Assembly: GCF_022180385.2 (NCBI RefSeq)
Contig: NZ_BQME02000002.1
Coordinates: 62,001-126,000 of the forward strand
Length of the DNA stretch: 64,000 bases
DNA from: Paenibacillus sp. L3-i20
Lineage (GTDB): Bacteria; Bacillota; Bacilli; Paenibacillales; Paenibacillaceae
Direction: 5' to 3'
Below the pieces are notes generated by a model. That model was not told where the DNA came from, did not search any database, and saw nothing but the letters and a program-made list of their open reading frames with translations. Made by a program: the position numbers and the translations under genes. Every line of letters begins with the position of its first letter. Within the stretch, counting starts at the first letter, position 1. Below, piece by piece: positions 52,841 to 61,474 of this stretch.

Positions 52841-55558
52841 TTGCGGAGACTGGAAGGATTAAGCGAAAAAATATTTTTGGACCGATATGCTAGAAAACAT
52901 GTGGACGCAACTAAGGTGAAATCGGGGGATACTGTACTTGTACTTATGAAGGACGATGCTAAATTTCCCGTCAAAGAGGTTGGAGTAGTTGTAGAGAGGA
53001 AGCAGGATGAGGTTGAAGTTCGTCTTCATAATGGAGAAACGATTTCTACAAGTATTCAGAAGTTGATGCACCCTATCGAGCGCCATCCCGAAGAGATGTG
53101 GGATCGTTTAGCGACAGCTATAGCTTCGGTAGAACCTACTTTGGCTAAGACGGCGCAGTGGGAGAGAAAGTTTAGATATATTTTGGATGATTGGAAGCTT
53201 GTACCTGGTGGAAGGATTATGGCAGGGGCGGGTGCAAGTGAAGAGCTGACCTTATTTAACTGTTACGTCGTACCATCGCCAGTAGACAGCAGGGGCGGCA
53301 TCATGAAGACGTTATCTGATATGACGGAAATTATGGCAAGAGGCGGGGGAGTTGGCATCAATATTTCGTCACTTCGTCCTCGCAGAGCTAATGTTGTAGG
53401 TGTAAATGGATCTTCAAGCGGAGCAGTATCTTGGGGTGGACTGTTCAGCTACACGACAGGTCTTATTGAACAAGGTGGCAGCAGGCGCGGAGCGTTAATG
53501 CTCATGATGAACGATTGGCATCCCGACATTATGGATTTTATTACAGTGAAGCAAAAGAACGGTGAAGTGACTAATGCAAATTTGTCCGTATGTGTAAGTG
53601 ATGCCTTTATGGAGGCAGTGAAGCGGGACGGGGATTGGGAGCTCGTATTCCCTGATACGAAAGAGCAGGGGTATGACGATATTTGGACTGGAGATCTCGA
53701 AGCGTGGAAACGGTTAGGTAAAAGGGTCATCACGTACGGAAAGGTTCGGGCAAGGGACATATGGCAAAACATCATCGAGTCAGCATGGAAGTCCGCCGAA
53801 CCGGGCGTTGTGTTCATGGAACGTTACAATAAGTTGTCAAATAGCTGGTATTTCAATCCGATTGTATCTACTAATCCATGTGGAGAGCAAGGCTTGCCAG
53901 GGTGGGGAGTATGTAACTTGTCGGCAATTAATTTGTCAAAATTTCACGATGCTTCTAAGAAGGATGTTGATTGGGAAGAGCTAGGCAAAGTAACACGCTG
54001 GTCAGTTAGATTTCTTGACAATGTCATTGATAAGACACCATACCACTTCGCAGAAAATGAAGCTAATCAGAAGAATGAGCGCCGAATCGGACTTGGTACG
54101 ATGGGCCTTGCCGAGCTAATGATTAAGCTTGGGATTCGGTATGGAAGCCAAGAGTCATTATCCTTCCTGGATAAGTTATATGGATTTATCGCTAAAGAGG
54201 CTTATCTGGCTTCGGCTCAAATTGCGTCTGAAAAGGGTTCATTTCCCGCTTTTGACAACGAGAAGTATGTGCAAAGTGGATTCATGGAAAGTTTGCTAAG
54301 CGCATATCCTGAAATTGGTAAGCAGATTAACAAGCAGGGGATACGTAATGTAACTGTCCTTACACAAGCCCCTACGGGAAGTACAGGTACGATGGTTGGA
54401 ACGTCAACGGGCATTGAGCCCTATTTCGCTTTTGAATATTTCCGTCAGAGCAGATTGGGCTTCGATAAACAGCTCGTTCCGATCGCTCAGAAGTGGAAGG
54501 ATGAACATCCAGGTGAAGAACTCCCCGATTATTTCGTAGCTGCTATGGGGCTATCGGCGGAAGATCATATTCGCACACAAGCCGCTATTCAGCGCTGGGT
54601 CGACAGTTCAATCTCGAAAACCGCTAATTGTCCGGCAGACTTTACTATAGAAGAAACAAGACAATTGTATGAACTTGCTTACGAGTTGGGCTGCAAAGGG
54701 GTAACTATTTATCGTGACGGAAGTCGTGATGTGCAGGTACTGTCAACGGGGTCAGAGGAGAAGAAGTCTGATTCTGATCAACAAGGAAATGACATCTTAT
54801 TGGAAGATGGATCAGCAGAGGAAGCATCGATAGAGCAGGCATCAATAGAGCAGGCATCAATAGAGCAAGCGTCAATGGAGGAAGTTTCAGTACCCTCACT
54901 GATATCAGTAATCTCGGATAGTAGTGGATTCTCATTAGATAAACAATACAAACGGAGACCAAATGTTCTTCGAGGGGCTACCTATAGATTAAATACACCT
55001 TTTGGCATGGCGTATATTACGATCAATGATTTGAATGGTACGCCAGCCGAAGTTTTTCTTAATGTTGGAAAAGCGGGCTCAGATGTATTTGCTATGGCAG
55101 AGGCGCTTGGGCGTGTATGCTCACTATTTCTCCGTTATGGTGAACATGGTAACAAAGTTCAGCTACTTATTAAGCATCTCAAAGGAATTGGAGGTTCAGG
55201 TGCGACGGGATTTGGTGCAAACCGCGTTGACTCTATAGCAGATGCGGTTGCGAAAGCGCTGGAGCTGCATAAGGAAAATGGAGAAGGCTTGGGGACAGAA
55301 GGGGCAACACATCGCAAATCTGAATCAGAACCTGAGCAAATAGAGTTACAACTCATGTCTAAGGATTCGTATCAACTAAGCGAAGAACAAGCTGCATCAA
55401 TTAAAGTTTCATTAGTTCAATCAGACAAAGAGCAAGCTGCTGGTTTTTCCTCGCTAGAGACTGAACGGGATCTTTGTCCAGCCTGCGGCTCAGCCTCGCT
55501 TGTTAACATGGAGGGCTGCAAGCAATGCATCGGTTGTGGGTTTAGTAAGTGTACTTAA
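52841..55558 (+). CDS. nrdJ: Adenosylcobalamin-dependent (class II) ribonucleotide reductase
   Basis: The enzyme of about 905 residues reduces ribonucleotides to deoxyribonucleotides using coenzyme B12, with no oxygen need. Motifs include NCYVVPSPVDSRGG, EIMARGGGVGINISSLRP, STNPCGEQGLPGWG (active-site Asn, Cys, Glu) and TQAPTGSTGTMVGTSTGIEPY. A C-terminal zinc ribbon (CPACGSASLVN...CIGCGFSKC) supplies the reducing cysteines. A poorly conserved linker holds a 15-bp repeat. The TTG start at 52841 has GGAGGAG nine bases upstream; an ATG at 52811 lacks a good site. No cobalamin riboswitch was seen upstream; NrdR boxes were. Confidence 0.93.
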   Translation: MRRLEGLSEKIFLDRYARKHVDATKVKSGDTVLVLMKDDAKFPVKEVGVVVERKQDEVEVRLHNGETISTSIQKLMHPIERHPEEMWDRLATAIASVEPTLAKTAQWERKFRYILDDWKLVPGGRIMAGAGASEELTLFNCYVVPSPVDSRGGIMKTLSDMTEIMARGGGVGINISSLRPRRANVVGVNGSSSGAVSWGGLFSYTTGLIEQGGSRRGALMLMMNDWHPDIMDFITVKQKNGEVTNANLSVCVSDAFMEAVKRDGDWELVFPDTKEQGYDDIWTGDLEAWKRLGKRVITYGKVRARDIWQNIIESAWKSAEPGVVFMERYNKLSNSWYFNPIVSTNPCGEQGLPGWGVCNLSAINLSKFHDASKKDVDWEELGKVTRWSVRFLDNVIDKTPYHFAENEANQKNERRIGLGTMGLAELMIKLGIRYGSQESLSFLDKLYGFIAKEAYLASAQIASEKGSFPAFDNEKYVQSGFMESLLSAYPEIGKQINKQGIRNVTVLTQAPTGSTGTMVGTSTGIEPYFAFEYFRQSRLGFDKQLVPIAQKWKDEHPGEELPDYFVAAMGLSAEDHIRTQAAIQRWVDSSISKTANCPADFTIEETRQLYELAYELGCKGVTIYRDGSRDVQVLSTGSEEKKSDSDQQGNDILLEDGSAEEASIEQASIEQASIEQASMEEVSVPSLISVISDSSGFSLDKQYKRRPNVLRGATYRLNTPFGMAYITINDLNGTPAEVFLNVGKAGSDVFAMAEALGRVCSLFLRYGEHGNKVQLLIKHLKGIGGSGATGFGANRVDSIADAVAKALELHKENGEGLGTEGATHRKSESEPEQIELQLMSKDSYQLSEEQAASIKVSLVQSDKEQAAGFSSLETERDLCPACGSASLVNMEGCKQCIGCGFSKCT
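54824..54883 (+). repeat. Four-copy 15-bp in-frame repeat in nrdJ
   Basis: Four units (GCATCGATAGAGCAG, two of GCATCAATAGAGCAG form, and a diverged GCGTCAATGGAGGAA) encode ASIEQ-ASIEQ-ASIEQ-ASMEE in the linker before the C-terminal domain. The unit is three-codon-phase neutral, so copy number can vary without a frameshift. Confidence 0.9.
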
Positions 55559-55571
55559 TTACTTATGTGAA

Positions 55572-55612
55572 TGAGCTTGTAGTGATATTTATTTGCTACA
55601 AGCTTTTTCTCT
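55572..55612 (+). terminator. Rho-independent terminator of nrdJ
   Basis: AGCTTGTAG (55574-55582) pairs with CTACAAGCT (55596-55604) and is followed by a T-rich tract. Confidence 0.85.
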
Positions 55613-55687
55613 TTTACACAATGAATATTCTATTTCGGTAAACAGCATAATGAATATTGAGCCACACTGCTTGAACTCGTTCTTATT

Positions 55688-55745
55688 TTATAATAATTAT
55701 AATTTAGCTTGACTTTCTGTTTGGATTCGTTGATAATAATTATCA
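55688..55745 (+). promoter_or_regulatory. ahpC promoter with a PerR box and a Fur-type box
   Basis: TTATAATAATTATAA (55688-55702) is a perfect PerR box. TGATAATAATTATCA (55731-55745) is a perfect 7-1-7 Fur-type box; it differs from the PerR form only at the diagnostic second and fourteenth bases. The promoter is TTGACT (55709-55714), 17 bp, GATAAT (55732-55737), so the Fur-type box covers the -10 and the PerR box sits upstream of the -35. Dual control by peroxide and iron is predicted. Confidence 0.85.
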
Positions 55746-55824
55746 TAAAGAGTGTTCAGGACGAGCTATTGCAGGTTCTGAAATTGCTCTAAAACTAAAA
55801 TTCAACTAAGAGGAGATATAAACT

Positions 55825-56388
55825 ATGTCACTTATCGGAACAGAAGTACTACCATTTAAAGCATCAGCATTTCACAACGGTCAATTCATCGAAGTATCGG
55901 AAGAAAACTTCAAAGGTAAATGGAGTGTAGTTTGTTTCTACCCAGCTGACTTTACATTCGTTTGCCCGACTGAACTAGAAGATTTGCAAAACCAATACGA
56001 AACGTTGAAACAACTTGGTGTTGAAGTTTACTCCGTATCGACAGACACTCATTTCACTCATAAAGCATGGCATGCAAGCTCCACTGCAATCGGAAAAGTA
56101 ACATACATCATGATCGGGGATCCATCACATGTTATCTCCCGTAACTTCGATGTACTAATCGAATCCGAAGGTCTTGCTGATCGTGGTACGTTCATCATCG
56201 ATCCAGACGGTGTTATTCAAACAGTTGAGATTACTGCTGGCGGCATTGGCCGTGATGCAAGTGCTCTTGTTAATAAGATCAAAGCAGCACAATATGTGCG
56301 TACGAACCCAGGTGAAGTTTGCCCGGCGAAATGGTCAGAGGGTGGACAAACTCTTAAGCCAAGCCTTGATCTTGTAGGCAAGATTTAA
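55825..56388 (+). CDS. ahpC: Alkyl hydroperoxide reductase subunit C (peroxiredoxin)
   Basis: The 187-residue 2-Cys peroxiredoxin reduces hydrogen peroxide, organic peroxides and peroxynitrite. [14 protein letters not shown] holds the peroxidatic Cys and GEVCPAKW near the end the resolving Cys. Codon use is markedly biased toward strongly expressed forms, which fits a very abundant protein. GAGGAGA precedes the ATG. ahpF, 10 bases downstream, encodes its reductase. Confidence 0.97.
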   Translation: MSLIGTEVLPFKASAFHNGQFIEVSEENFKGKWSVVCFYPADFTFVCPTELEDLQNQYETLKQLGVEVYSVSTDTHFTHKAWHASSTAIGKVTYIMIGDPSHVISRNFDVLIESEGLADRGTFIIDPDGVIQTVEITAGGIGRDASALVNKIKAAQYVRTNPGEVCPAKWSEGGQTLKPSLDLVGKI

Positions 56389-56398
56389 GGAGCCTATT

Positions 56399-57928
56399 AT
56401 GACACTGGACCAGGACATTAAAAATCAATTAGTTCAGTATCTTGAGCTGCTGGAAGGCGATATTGTGCTGAAAGTTAGCGCAGGCGCTGATGAAGCTTCA
56501 CAAGAAATGCTTGCACTAGTTGATGAAATTTCCAGCATGTCCTCACGGATAACGTTGGAAAAGACACAGTTGCCTAGAACACCAAGTTTCAGCGTTAATC
56601 GTGTAGGTGAAGATACCGGTGTAACTTTTGCTGGTACTCCACTTGGTCATGAATTTACTTCATTAGTATTGGCCCTGTTGCAGGTTAGCGGAAGAGCTCC
56701 TAAAGTTGAGCAAAGTGTAATCGATCAAATTAAGAGTATCCGTGGCGAGTATAAGTTTGAAACTTATATTAGCTTAAGCTGTCACAATTGTCCTGATGTT
56801 GTACAAGCTTTGAACCTAATGAGCATTTTCAATCCTGGTATTTCTCATACGATGATTGATGGCGCAGCGTTCAAAGAAGAGGTAGAGAGCAAGGACATCA
56901 TGTCTGTGCCAAGCGTTTATCTCAACGGTGAATTTTTCGACAGCGGTCGTATGACTGTTGAAGAAATTCTTGCTAAGATCGGTAGCGGTCCTGACGCATC
57001 AGAGTTTGATAACAAGGATCCTTATGATGTACTTGTCGTTGGCGGCGGCCCAGCGGGTGCAACTGCAGCAATTTATGCTGCACGTAAAGGCATTCGTACA
57101 GGTATTGTTGCTGATCGCTTCGGTGGTCAAGTCAATGATACGGTGGGAATTGAGAACTTTATTAGTGTTAAGTACACGGAAGGTCCTCAGCTCGTAGCTA
57201 ATATTGAACAACAAGTGAAAGAGTACGACATTGATGTTATGAAAATGCAACGTGCTCTTCGTTTGGAGAAGAAGGATCTTATCGAAGTTGAACTCGAAAA
57301 CGGTGCTGTCCTGAAAAGTAAAACAGTAATCGTATCAGCAGGTGCTCGCTGGCGTAATATGGGCGTACCTGGTGAAGCAGAGTTCAAAAACAAAGGGGTA
57401 GCTTATTGCCCGCATTGTGATGGTCCTTTGTTCATAGGAAAAGATGTTGCGGTTGTTGGCGGCGGTAACTCCGGTGTCGAAGCTGCAATTGATCTTGCAG
57501 GTATCGTTAAGCATGTAACGGTTCTTGAGTTTGCTTCTGAACTTAAAGCTGATGCAGTTTTGCAAAAGCGTCTTTACAGCTTGCCTAACGTGACTGTTCT
57601 GAAAAACGTTCAAACTAAAGAAATTACGGGTACTGATAAAGTGAACGGGATTTCCTACATTGATCGTGAAACAGAAGAAGTTAAACATGTTGAATTGCAA
57701 GGTGTGTTTGTACAAATCGGTCTTGTTCCAAATACGGACTGGTTGGGTGAGACGGTTGAACGGACTCGCATGGGTGAGGTCGTTGTAAACAGTCATGGTG
57801 CTACAAACGTTCCGGGAGTATTTGCTGCCGGAGATTGTACAAATAGCCCGTATAAACAAATCATCATTTCAATGGGATCTGGTGCTACAGCAGCTCTAGG
57901 TGCTTTCGATTATCTGATCCGCAATTAA
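56399..57928 (+). CDS. ahpF: Alkyl hydroperoxide reductase subunit F
   Basis: The 509-residue flavoprotein moves electrons from NADH to AhpC. The N-terminal thioredoxin-fold domain has the CxxC centre SCHNCPD; the FAD loop is [12 protein letters not shown], the redox pair CPHCDG, the NAD loop [12 protein letters not shown], and the C terminus [10 protein letters not shown]. It lies 10 bases after ahpC with GGAG before the ATG, in one operon under the PerR/Fur-type promoter. Confidence 0.97.
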   Translation: MTLDQDIKNQLVQYLELLEGDIVLKVSAGADEASQEMLALVDEISSMSSRITLEKTQLPRTPSFSVNRVGEDTGVTFAGTPLGHEFTSLVLALLQVSGRAPKVEQSVIDQIKSIRGEYKFETYISLSCHNCPDVVQALNLMSIFNPGISHTMIDGAAFKEEVESKDIMSVPSVYLNGEFFDSGRMTVEEILAKIGSGPDASEFDNKDPYDVLVVGGGPAGATAAIYAARKGIRTGIVADRFGGQVNDTVGIENFISVKYTEGPQLVANIEQQVKEYDIDVMKMQRALRLEKKDLIEVELENGAVLKSKTVIVSAGARWRNMGVPGEAEFKNKGVAYCPHCDGPLFIGKDVAVVGGGNSGVEAAIDLAGIVKHVTVLEFASELKADAVLQKRLYSLPNVTVLKNVQTKEITGTDKVNGISYIDRETEEVKHVELQGVFVQIGLVPNTDWLGETVERTRMGEVVVNSHGATNVPGVFAAGDCTNSPYKQIIISMGSGATAALGAFDYLIRN

Positions 57929-57985
57929 TGTATATTGTATTTTAATATAAATGGCTAAATACCTCATGGTAGATAAGCGAACAGT

Positions 57986-58017
57986 TGCCCTCACTTCTAG
58001 CGAAGTGGGGGTTTTTG
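57986..58017 (+). terminator. Rho-independent terminator of ahpCF
   Basis: CCCTCACTTC (57988-57997) pairs with GAAGTGGGG (58002-58010) across TAGC, followed by GTTTTTG. Confidence 0.9.
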
Positions 58018-58034
58018 TTATTGTGTATGAATGA

Positions 58035-58157
58035 TCAATTGCTGTTATTGTTACCCTTTACCAATAGTTTTGCATCAAACACATGCTTGTAGAAAGCAAT
58101 TGATTGATCTAAGTCTGTTACCGAAAATAATAAATGATTAAGCCCTTTGATTGACAT
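58035..58157 (-). pseudogene. Truncated FosB/VOC-type protein remnant
   Basis: A 40-codon minus-strand frame reads MSIKGLNHLLFSVTDL, then SIAFYKHVFDAKLLVKG, then NNNSN and a stop. It matches the first beta-alpha module of FosB-type thiol transferases and related VOC proteins, of usual length near 140. The rest is missing, so it is almost certainly a broken gene. It lies just after the ahpCF terminator. Intact FosB inactivates fosfomycin, but this fragment cannot. Confidence 0.75.
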
Positions 58158-58413
58158 AACAATGCCTCGCTCTCTATAGATCTAAAAAATTCCAAAAAAT
58201 CGATCGACATGTTTCAATGATCATGAGTAATTGGTTACGAAATGAGGAAAATATTTATAGCAGTTATTCTACTCTACAATTATAGTCTTAATTAATCGGG
58301 AATGTATCGAAAATGAGAGGCAGTACGAATTATCGGAACGAAGGGAGAAGGACAACCATTTGCGGAAAAATAGTAGTCGTTATTGTTAAGACTTATTTCT
58401 GAGCTCCGAAGGG

Positions 58414-58442
58414 TTGGAAGTTAGTTAACTGTAGTGTAAAAT
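58414..58442 (+). promoter_or_regulatory. Candidate sigma-A promoter
   Basis: TTGGAA (58414-58419), 17 bp, TAAAAT (58437-58442) lie 37 bases before the small gene at 58480. The rest of 58160-58413 holds no convincing gene. Confidence 0.45.
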
Positions 58443-58479
58443 GGCAGGTAGTTAGAAGAGTTAATATTGGAGGATTACA

Positions 58480-58788
58480 ATGAGTCAACGTTATCGTATC
58501 ACTAGATCATTACAGGAAAATGACAATACTGAGCGTACCATTTCGTTAGAAGAGTGCAAGCTTTATTTCGAGTCCAAACCTGATTTTTGTTATTCATCGG
58601 TATTTACGGTGAAAGGTGCTACTACGATGTCCATTGATGGAGATTTTTTTATGTGGAGTTATGGTGAAGTTAAAATCCCATTCAGACATTATCAAGGTGA
58701 CATATACGTTTCAGGTACTAACGATGCAGTAGTTCCTATCATGCTTGAGATTGCGGGCGAACTAGAAGCGGATGTCATACAAGAGTAA
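58480..58788 (+). CDS. Hypothetical protein, 102 aa
   Basis: This small, soluble protein has a balanced composition and is rich in aromatic residues and Ser; the middle (TTMSIDGDFFMWSYGEVKIPFRHY) looks like a beta-rich fold. I do not recognise a family. TTGGAGGA lies 9 bases before the ATG, and a terminator follows 75 bases after the stop. It is monocistronic. Confidence 0.65.
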   Translation: MSQRYRITRSLQENDNTERTISLEECKLYFESKPDFCYSSVFTVKGATTMSIDGDFFMWSYGEVKIPFRHYQGDIYVSGTNDAVVPIMLEIAGELEADVIQE

Positions 58789-58862
58789 TTCGCAATATTT
58801 GTGTGGAAATAATCATTCGAGTACCGATAAACTTGAGCTGCATATCTCTAAAAGATTTAATA

Positions 58863-58909
58863 AAAGCAAGCCCATGTGACAACTTGTCTACATGGGCTTG
58901 CTTTTTTTC
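58863..58909. terminator. Strong, possibly bidirectional terminator
   Basis: AGCAAGCCCATGT (58865-58877) pairs with ACATGGGCTTGCT (58890-58902), followed by T's on the plus strand and AAAA before it. It lies between the convergent genes ending at 58788 and 58937. Confidence 0.9.
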
Positions 58910-58936
58910 ACCATACTACAGGAAGGACGGCTACCA

Positions 58937-60286
58937 TTAAGGCTGTAACAACCAAAGTGCAGCAACCGCAGATGGGGTCCAGCCCGCCAAAGAAGTATGG
59001 GCTTGGCGGCAACTATAAACCGCACCATTATAAGATACTAATGTTCCTACTGTATATGCCGTGTTTGGAGCCCAGGCTGGTACAGTTGGCTGTGCTGTAG
59101 TTGTTCCTGAGATAGCATTGCTAGCAGGCGATTGATTGCCAGCAGCATCAAGAGCATAGACTGTGAATGAATACGTTGTACTAGGTGTTAAACCAGTGAC
59201 CGTATAGGAAGTTAGTGATCCTGAAATAGTGGCTACTAGAGTGGAACCTTGATAGACCTTGTATTGTGTCACTGCGACATTGTCCACTGATGCTGTCCAC
59301 ATGAGCTGAAGGGAGTTCGAGGTTGGAGATCCCATAACATGCAAGCCGCTTGGGGCGGTTGGCGGGCTGATATCTATAATAGGAGGGGTTGTCGTAGCGT
59401 TCACAGTTGCGCTTGTATTAGAAATATTGCCAGCAGCATCGAGAGCAACAACATGATACGAATAAGACGTTGATGGGGTGAGACCTGTAGCTGTATACGA
59501 CAGTGTAGAGCCAGAAACAGAAGCAACTAATGTGGACCCATTGTATATTCTGTATTGATTTACACCATACGCATCACTTGAAGCACCCCACGATAGTGAT
59601 GCTGTAGTACTTGTTACTCCAGTAACTGTAAGCGAAGATGGAGCTGTCGGTGCAGTCGTATCATTGGATGATCCGAAGTTTACATCGATTACATTATAGA
59701 AGGCATTTGCTGTGTCAGCTATTTCCCATACTGCCAAAATGACTTGATATCCTGTTCTAGAAGGTACGTTACAAGTATCTGAATAGGTGAAAGGCGGCCG
59801 TGTTCCTCCATGATTAACTGAACAGAACGGTGTGAGTTCAAAGGAAGCACGAGTTAGCGCAGAATCAGGATTCCAGTTCTGCTTTGTAATATAATACTTC
59901 CAACTTGTCGTTGCATGAGCCGCAGTCAGTTTCCAGTTAAAAGTAACTTGACCACTAGAAATATTCACTTTTGTCCATCTTGTAGAAGATTGTTGATCCA
60001 GCAATGGGAAGGCGCCGTTCGCACTTGCTATTTTTCCATCAGCAGGACCAGCAGCGGGGAATCCCTTGGCAGCTTCTAGACTCTGCGGCTCATAAATAAT
60101 TGCCCCACAGTTGGTGTTTTGCCCGAGCTTACAAAGATAAGCTCTACTAGAAGGGCCTTCTACATAGCCGTGAGCACTAGCCTTTTCAGAAAATAACAAC
60201 GTACAGATAACAGCTAGTACCAATAAGCTACAGGTCGTGAACCACTTGAACAAGCTTGATCCGATAATACCCATTTCCTTCGTCAT
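58937..60286 (-). CDS. AA10 lytic polysaccharide monooxygenase with two FnIII domains and a CBM5/12
   Basis: The 449-residue secreted protein has a signal peptide ending ASA (38) and a mature N-terminal His39 (HGYVEGPSSRAYLC), the first ligand of the copper His-brace; the second His lies in AAHATTSWKYYI. Residues 39-205 are the AA10 domain. Two fibronectin III domains follow (about 212-300 and 308-395) and a C-terminal chitin-binding CBM5/12 (WAPNTAYTVGTLVSYNGAVY). It should cut crystalline chitin oxidatively and open it for the chitinase across the intergenic region. ATG 60286 has AAGGAGG upstream; the frame stays open to 60478 without a signal. Confidence 0.92.
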   Translation of the reverse strand: MTKEMGIIGSSLFKWFTTCSLLVLAVICTLLFSEKASAHGYVEGPSSRAYLCKLGQNTNCGAIIYEPQSLEAAKGFPAAGPADGKIASANGAFPLLDQQSSTRWTKVNISSGQVTFNWKLTAAHATTSWKYYITKQNWNPDSALTRASFELTPFCSVNHGGTRPPFTYSDTCNVPSRTGYQVILAVWEIADTANAFYNVIDVNFGSSNDTTAPTAPSSLTVTGVTSTTASLSWGASSDAYGVNQYRIYNGSTLVASVSGSTLSYTATGLTPSTSYSYHVVALDAAGNISNTSATVNATTTPPIIDISPPTAPSGLHVMGSPTSNSLQLMWTASVDNVAVTQYKVYQGSTLVATISGSLTSYTVTGLTPSTTYSFTVYALDAAGNQSPASNAISGTTTAQPTVPAWAPNTAYTVGTLVSYNGAVYSCRQAHTSLAGWTPSAVAALWLLQP

Positions 60287-60633
60287 AAACTTTCCTCCTT
60301 TAATGGTTAAATTCGTACAAAGGCGTACAAAAGGTGCCACATGTTGGAGCCAATATCTCCTTTCCATCACATTTATATAAACGTAAGAAGCTACGCTCAT
60401 ATACAACCGAAATGATAGATTCGAGCTCGTGGTCAGTTTATTGATGAATATCCGTTTCCGTGTGGGTGTGAGCAACAATTGGATTATAGTGATTGGGAGC
60501 TATTGCTAGATTAACAGTTCGGTATACAAATTTATACCGGATGTGGGATGGGAAGAGGGCTTGGGATAATAGTGGGTAGTGGAATGAATATGTGCGTTAG
60601 CAACTGAATGGCAGCGCTTACAAACCTACTGAG
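60287..60633. other. Intergenic region upstream of the AA10 gene
   Basis: No gene is supported. A tandem 10-mer (CGTACAAAGG and CGTACAAAAG, 60314-60333) lies close to the ribosome site of the AA10 gene. A cre-like site is at 60609. Promoter elements are not clear. Confidence 0.4.
60609..60622. promoter_or_regulatory. Candidate cre site
   Basis: TGGCAGCGCTTACA differs from the CcpA consensus-like TGTAAGCGCTTACA at two positions. It lies about 320 bases upstream of the AA10 gene, far for repression, and close to the MCP remnant. Evidence is moderate at best. Confidence 0.4.
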
Positions 60634-60784
60634 GTGTGGGCTAATTATTTCATTGGTGAGATTGTTGATTATTTGAGAGGAAGTCTATTATTCGTAGATT
60701 TTGAGAATAGAGTATCATGTGTAATCATTAATGTAAAGCCCAAAGTAAAACTTTTTTTCACGTTTGTTTGGTTACAAGAAGTAA

Positions 60785-60966
60785 ATAGTATTACGATTCA
60801 ATCGTCTGTTCGCGATCTTGCGGATACAGCCTCCATCGAATCATCATGTGTAGCAGGAACAGCAGAAGAGCAACTTGCATCTATGGAGCAAATCTCTAAA
60901 GCCGCATCTGCTTTTAACGGCATAGTACAGGATTTATTAGATAACTTATCAAGGTTCAAAATTTAA
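60785..60966 (+). pseudogene. Methyl-accepting chemotaxis protein C-terminal remnant
   Basis: The final codons of a frame ending at 60966 read VRDLADTASIES, then GTAEEQLASMEQISKAAS, ending in LSRFKI. That is the conserved tail of methyl-accepting chemotaxis proteins (EEQLASMEEIS and SRFK). No signalling tip, membrane segments or sensor domain remain, and the upstream part of the open frame (from 60634) is unrelated. It is a decayed end of a receptor gene. Confidence 0.72.
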
Positions 60967-61474
60967 TCGTCTATTTCTTTTTTGATGAGCATATTTTTTT
61001 GCGAATTTTATACAATCAATGTAGATGATAAGATGTTGCTATTGTCTACAATTATTCATCTTTAATTATTATAAATACACTTTGATGTTGAGCTTATATT
61101 TTGCTGAAGTCTAGTTGACTCTAAATATGTCAGTGGCATTCCTTACGATGGAGAGAATTTGTTCTTGTGTAAAGGATACCGTTTTTCAAGAGATATTTCC
61201 CCTTACTTTGTAGAATAATCCCCTTTATTTTCAGCAGCGTTCACCCTCAGAATAGAAGTTACTTCCGCAATAAGATTAACTCTCCTCTACATGTGCCAGC
61301 TCTCCTCAATTGTTTGCAATAAGAGTCAGCTCTATTTGTACCTCTCGATCCTGCACGAAACTCAAAGTACAGCCCATTCATACTGTAAGGAGGTGATGTG
61401 TTCATTAGTGAATATATTGTAATCGCTTACAAATCTAGTATGTAGAGTTTGTAAAATGAGAAGGGAGACAAGAG
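60967..61474. other. Intergenic region with a cre site before the chitinase
   Basis: No gene is supported. AAGGAGGTGATGTG at 61387-61400 is a perfect ribosome-site sequence that could start a 15-codon frame (GTG at 61398), probably by chance. The cre site at 61418 is the main feature. A -10-like TAAAAT lies near 61452. Confidence 0.5.
61418..61431. promoter_or_regulatory. cre (CcpA) site upstream of the chitinase
   Basis: TGTAATCGCTTACA matches the palindromic CcpA cre TGTAANCGNTNNCA, 44 bases before the chitinase start. It overlaps the -35 region if TAAAAT near 61452 is the -10. Repression by preferred sugars is predicted. Confidence 0.7.

Noticed and set aside
61398..61445. 15-codon frame with a perfect ribosome site before the chitinase
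   Set aside because: Too short, crosses the cre site and has no protein-like features; probably chance.
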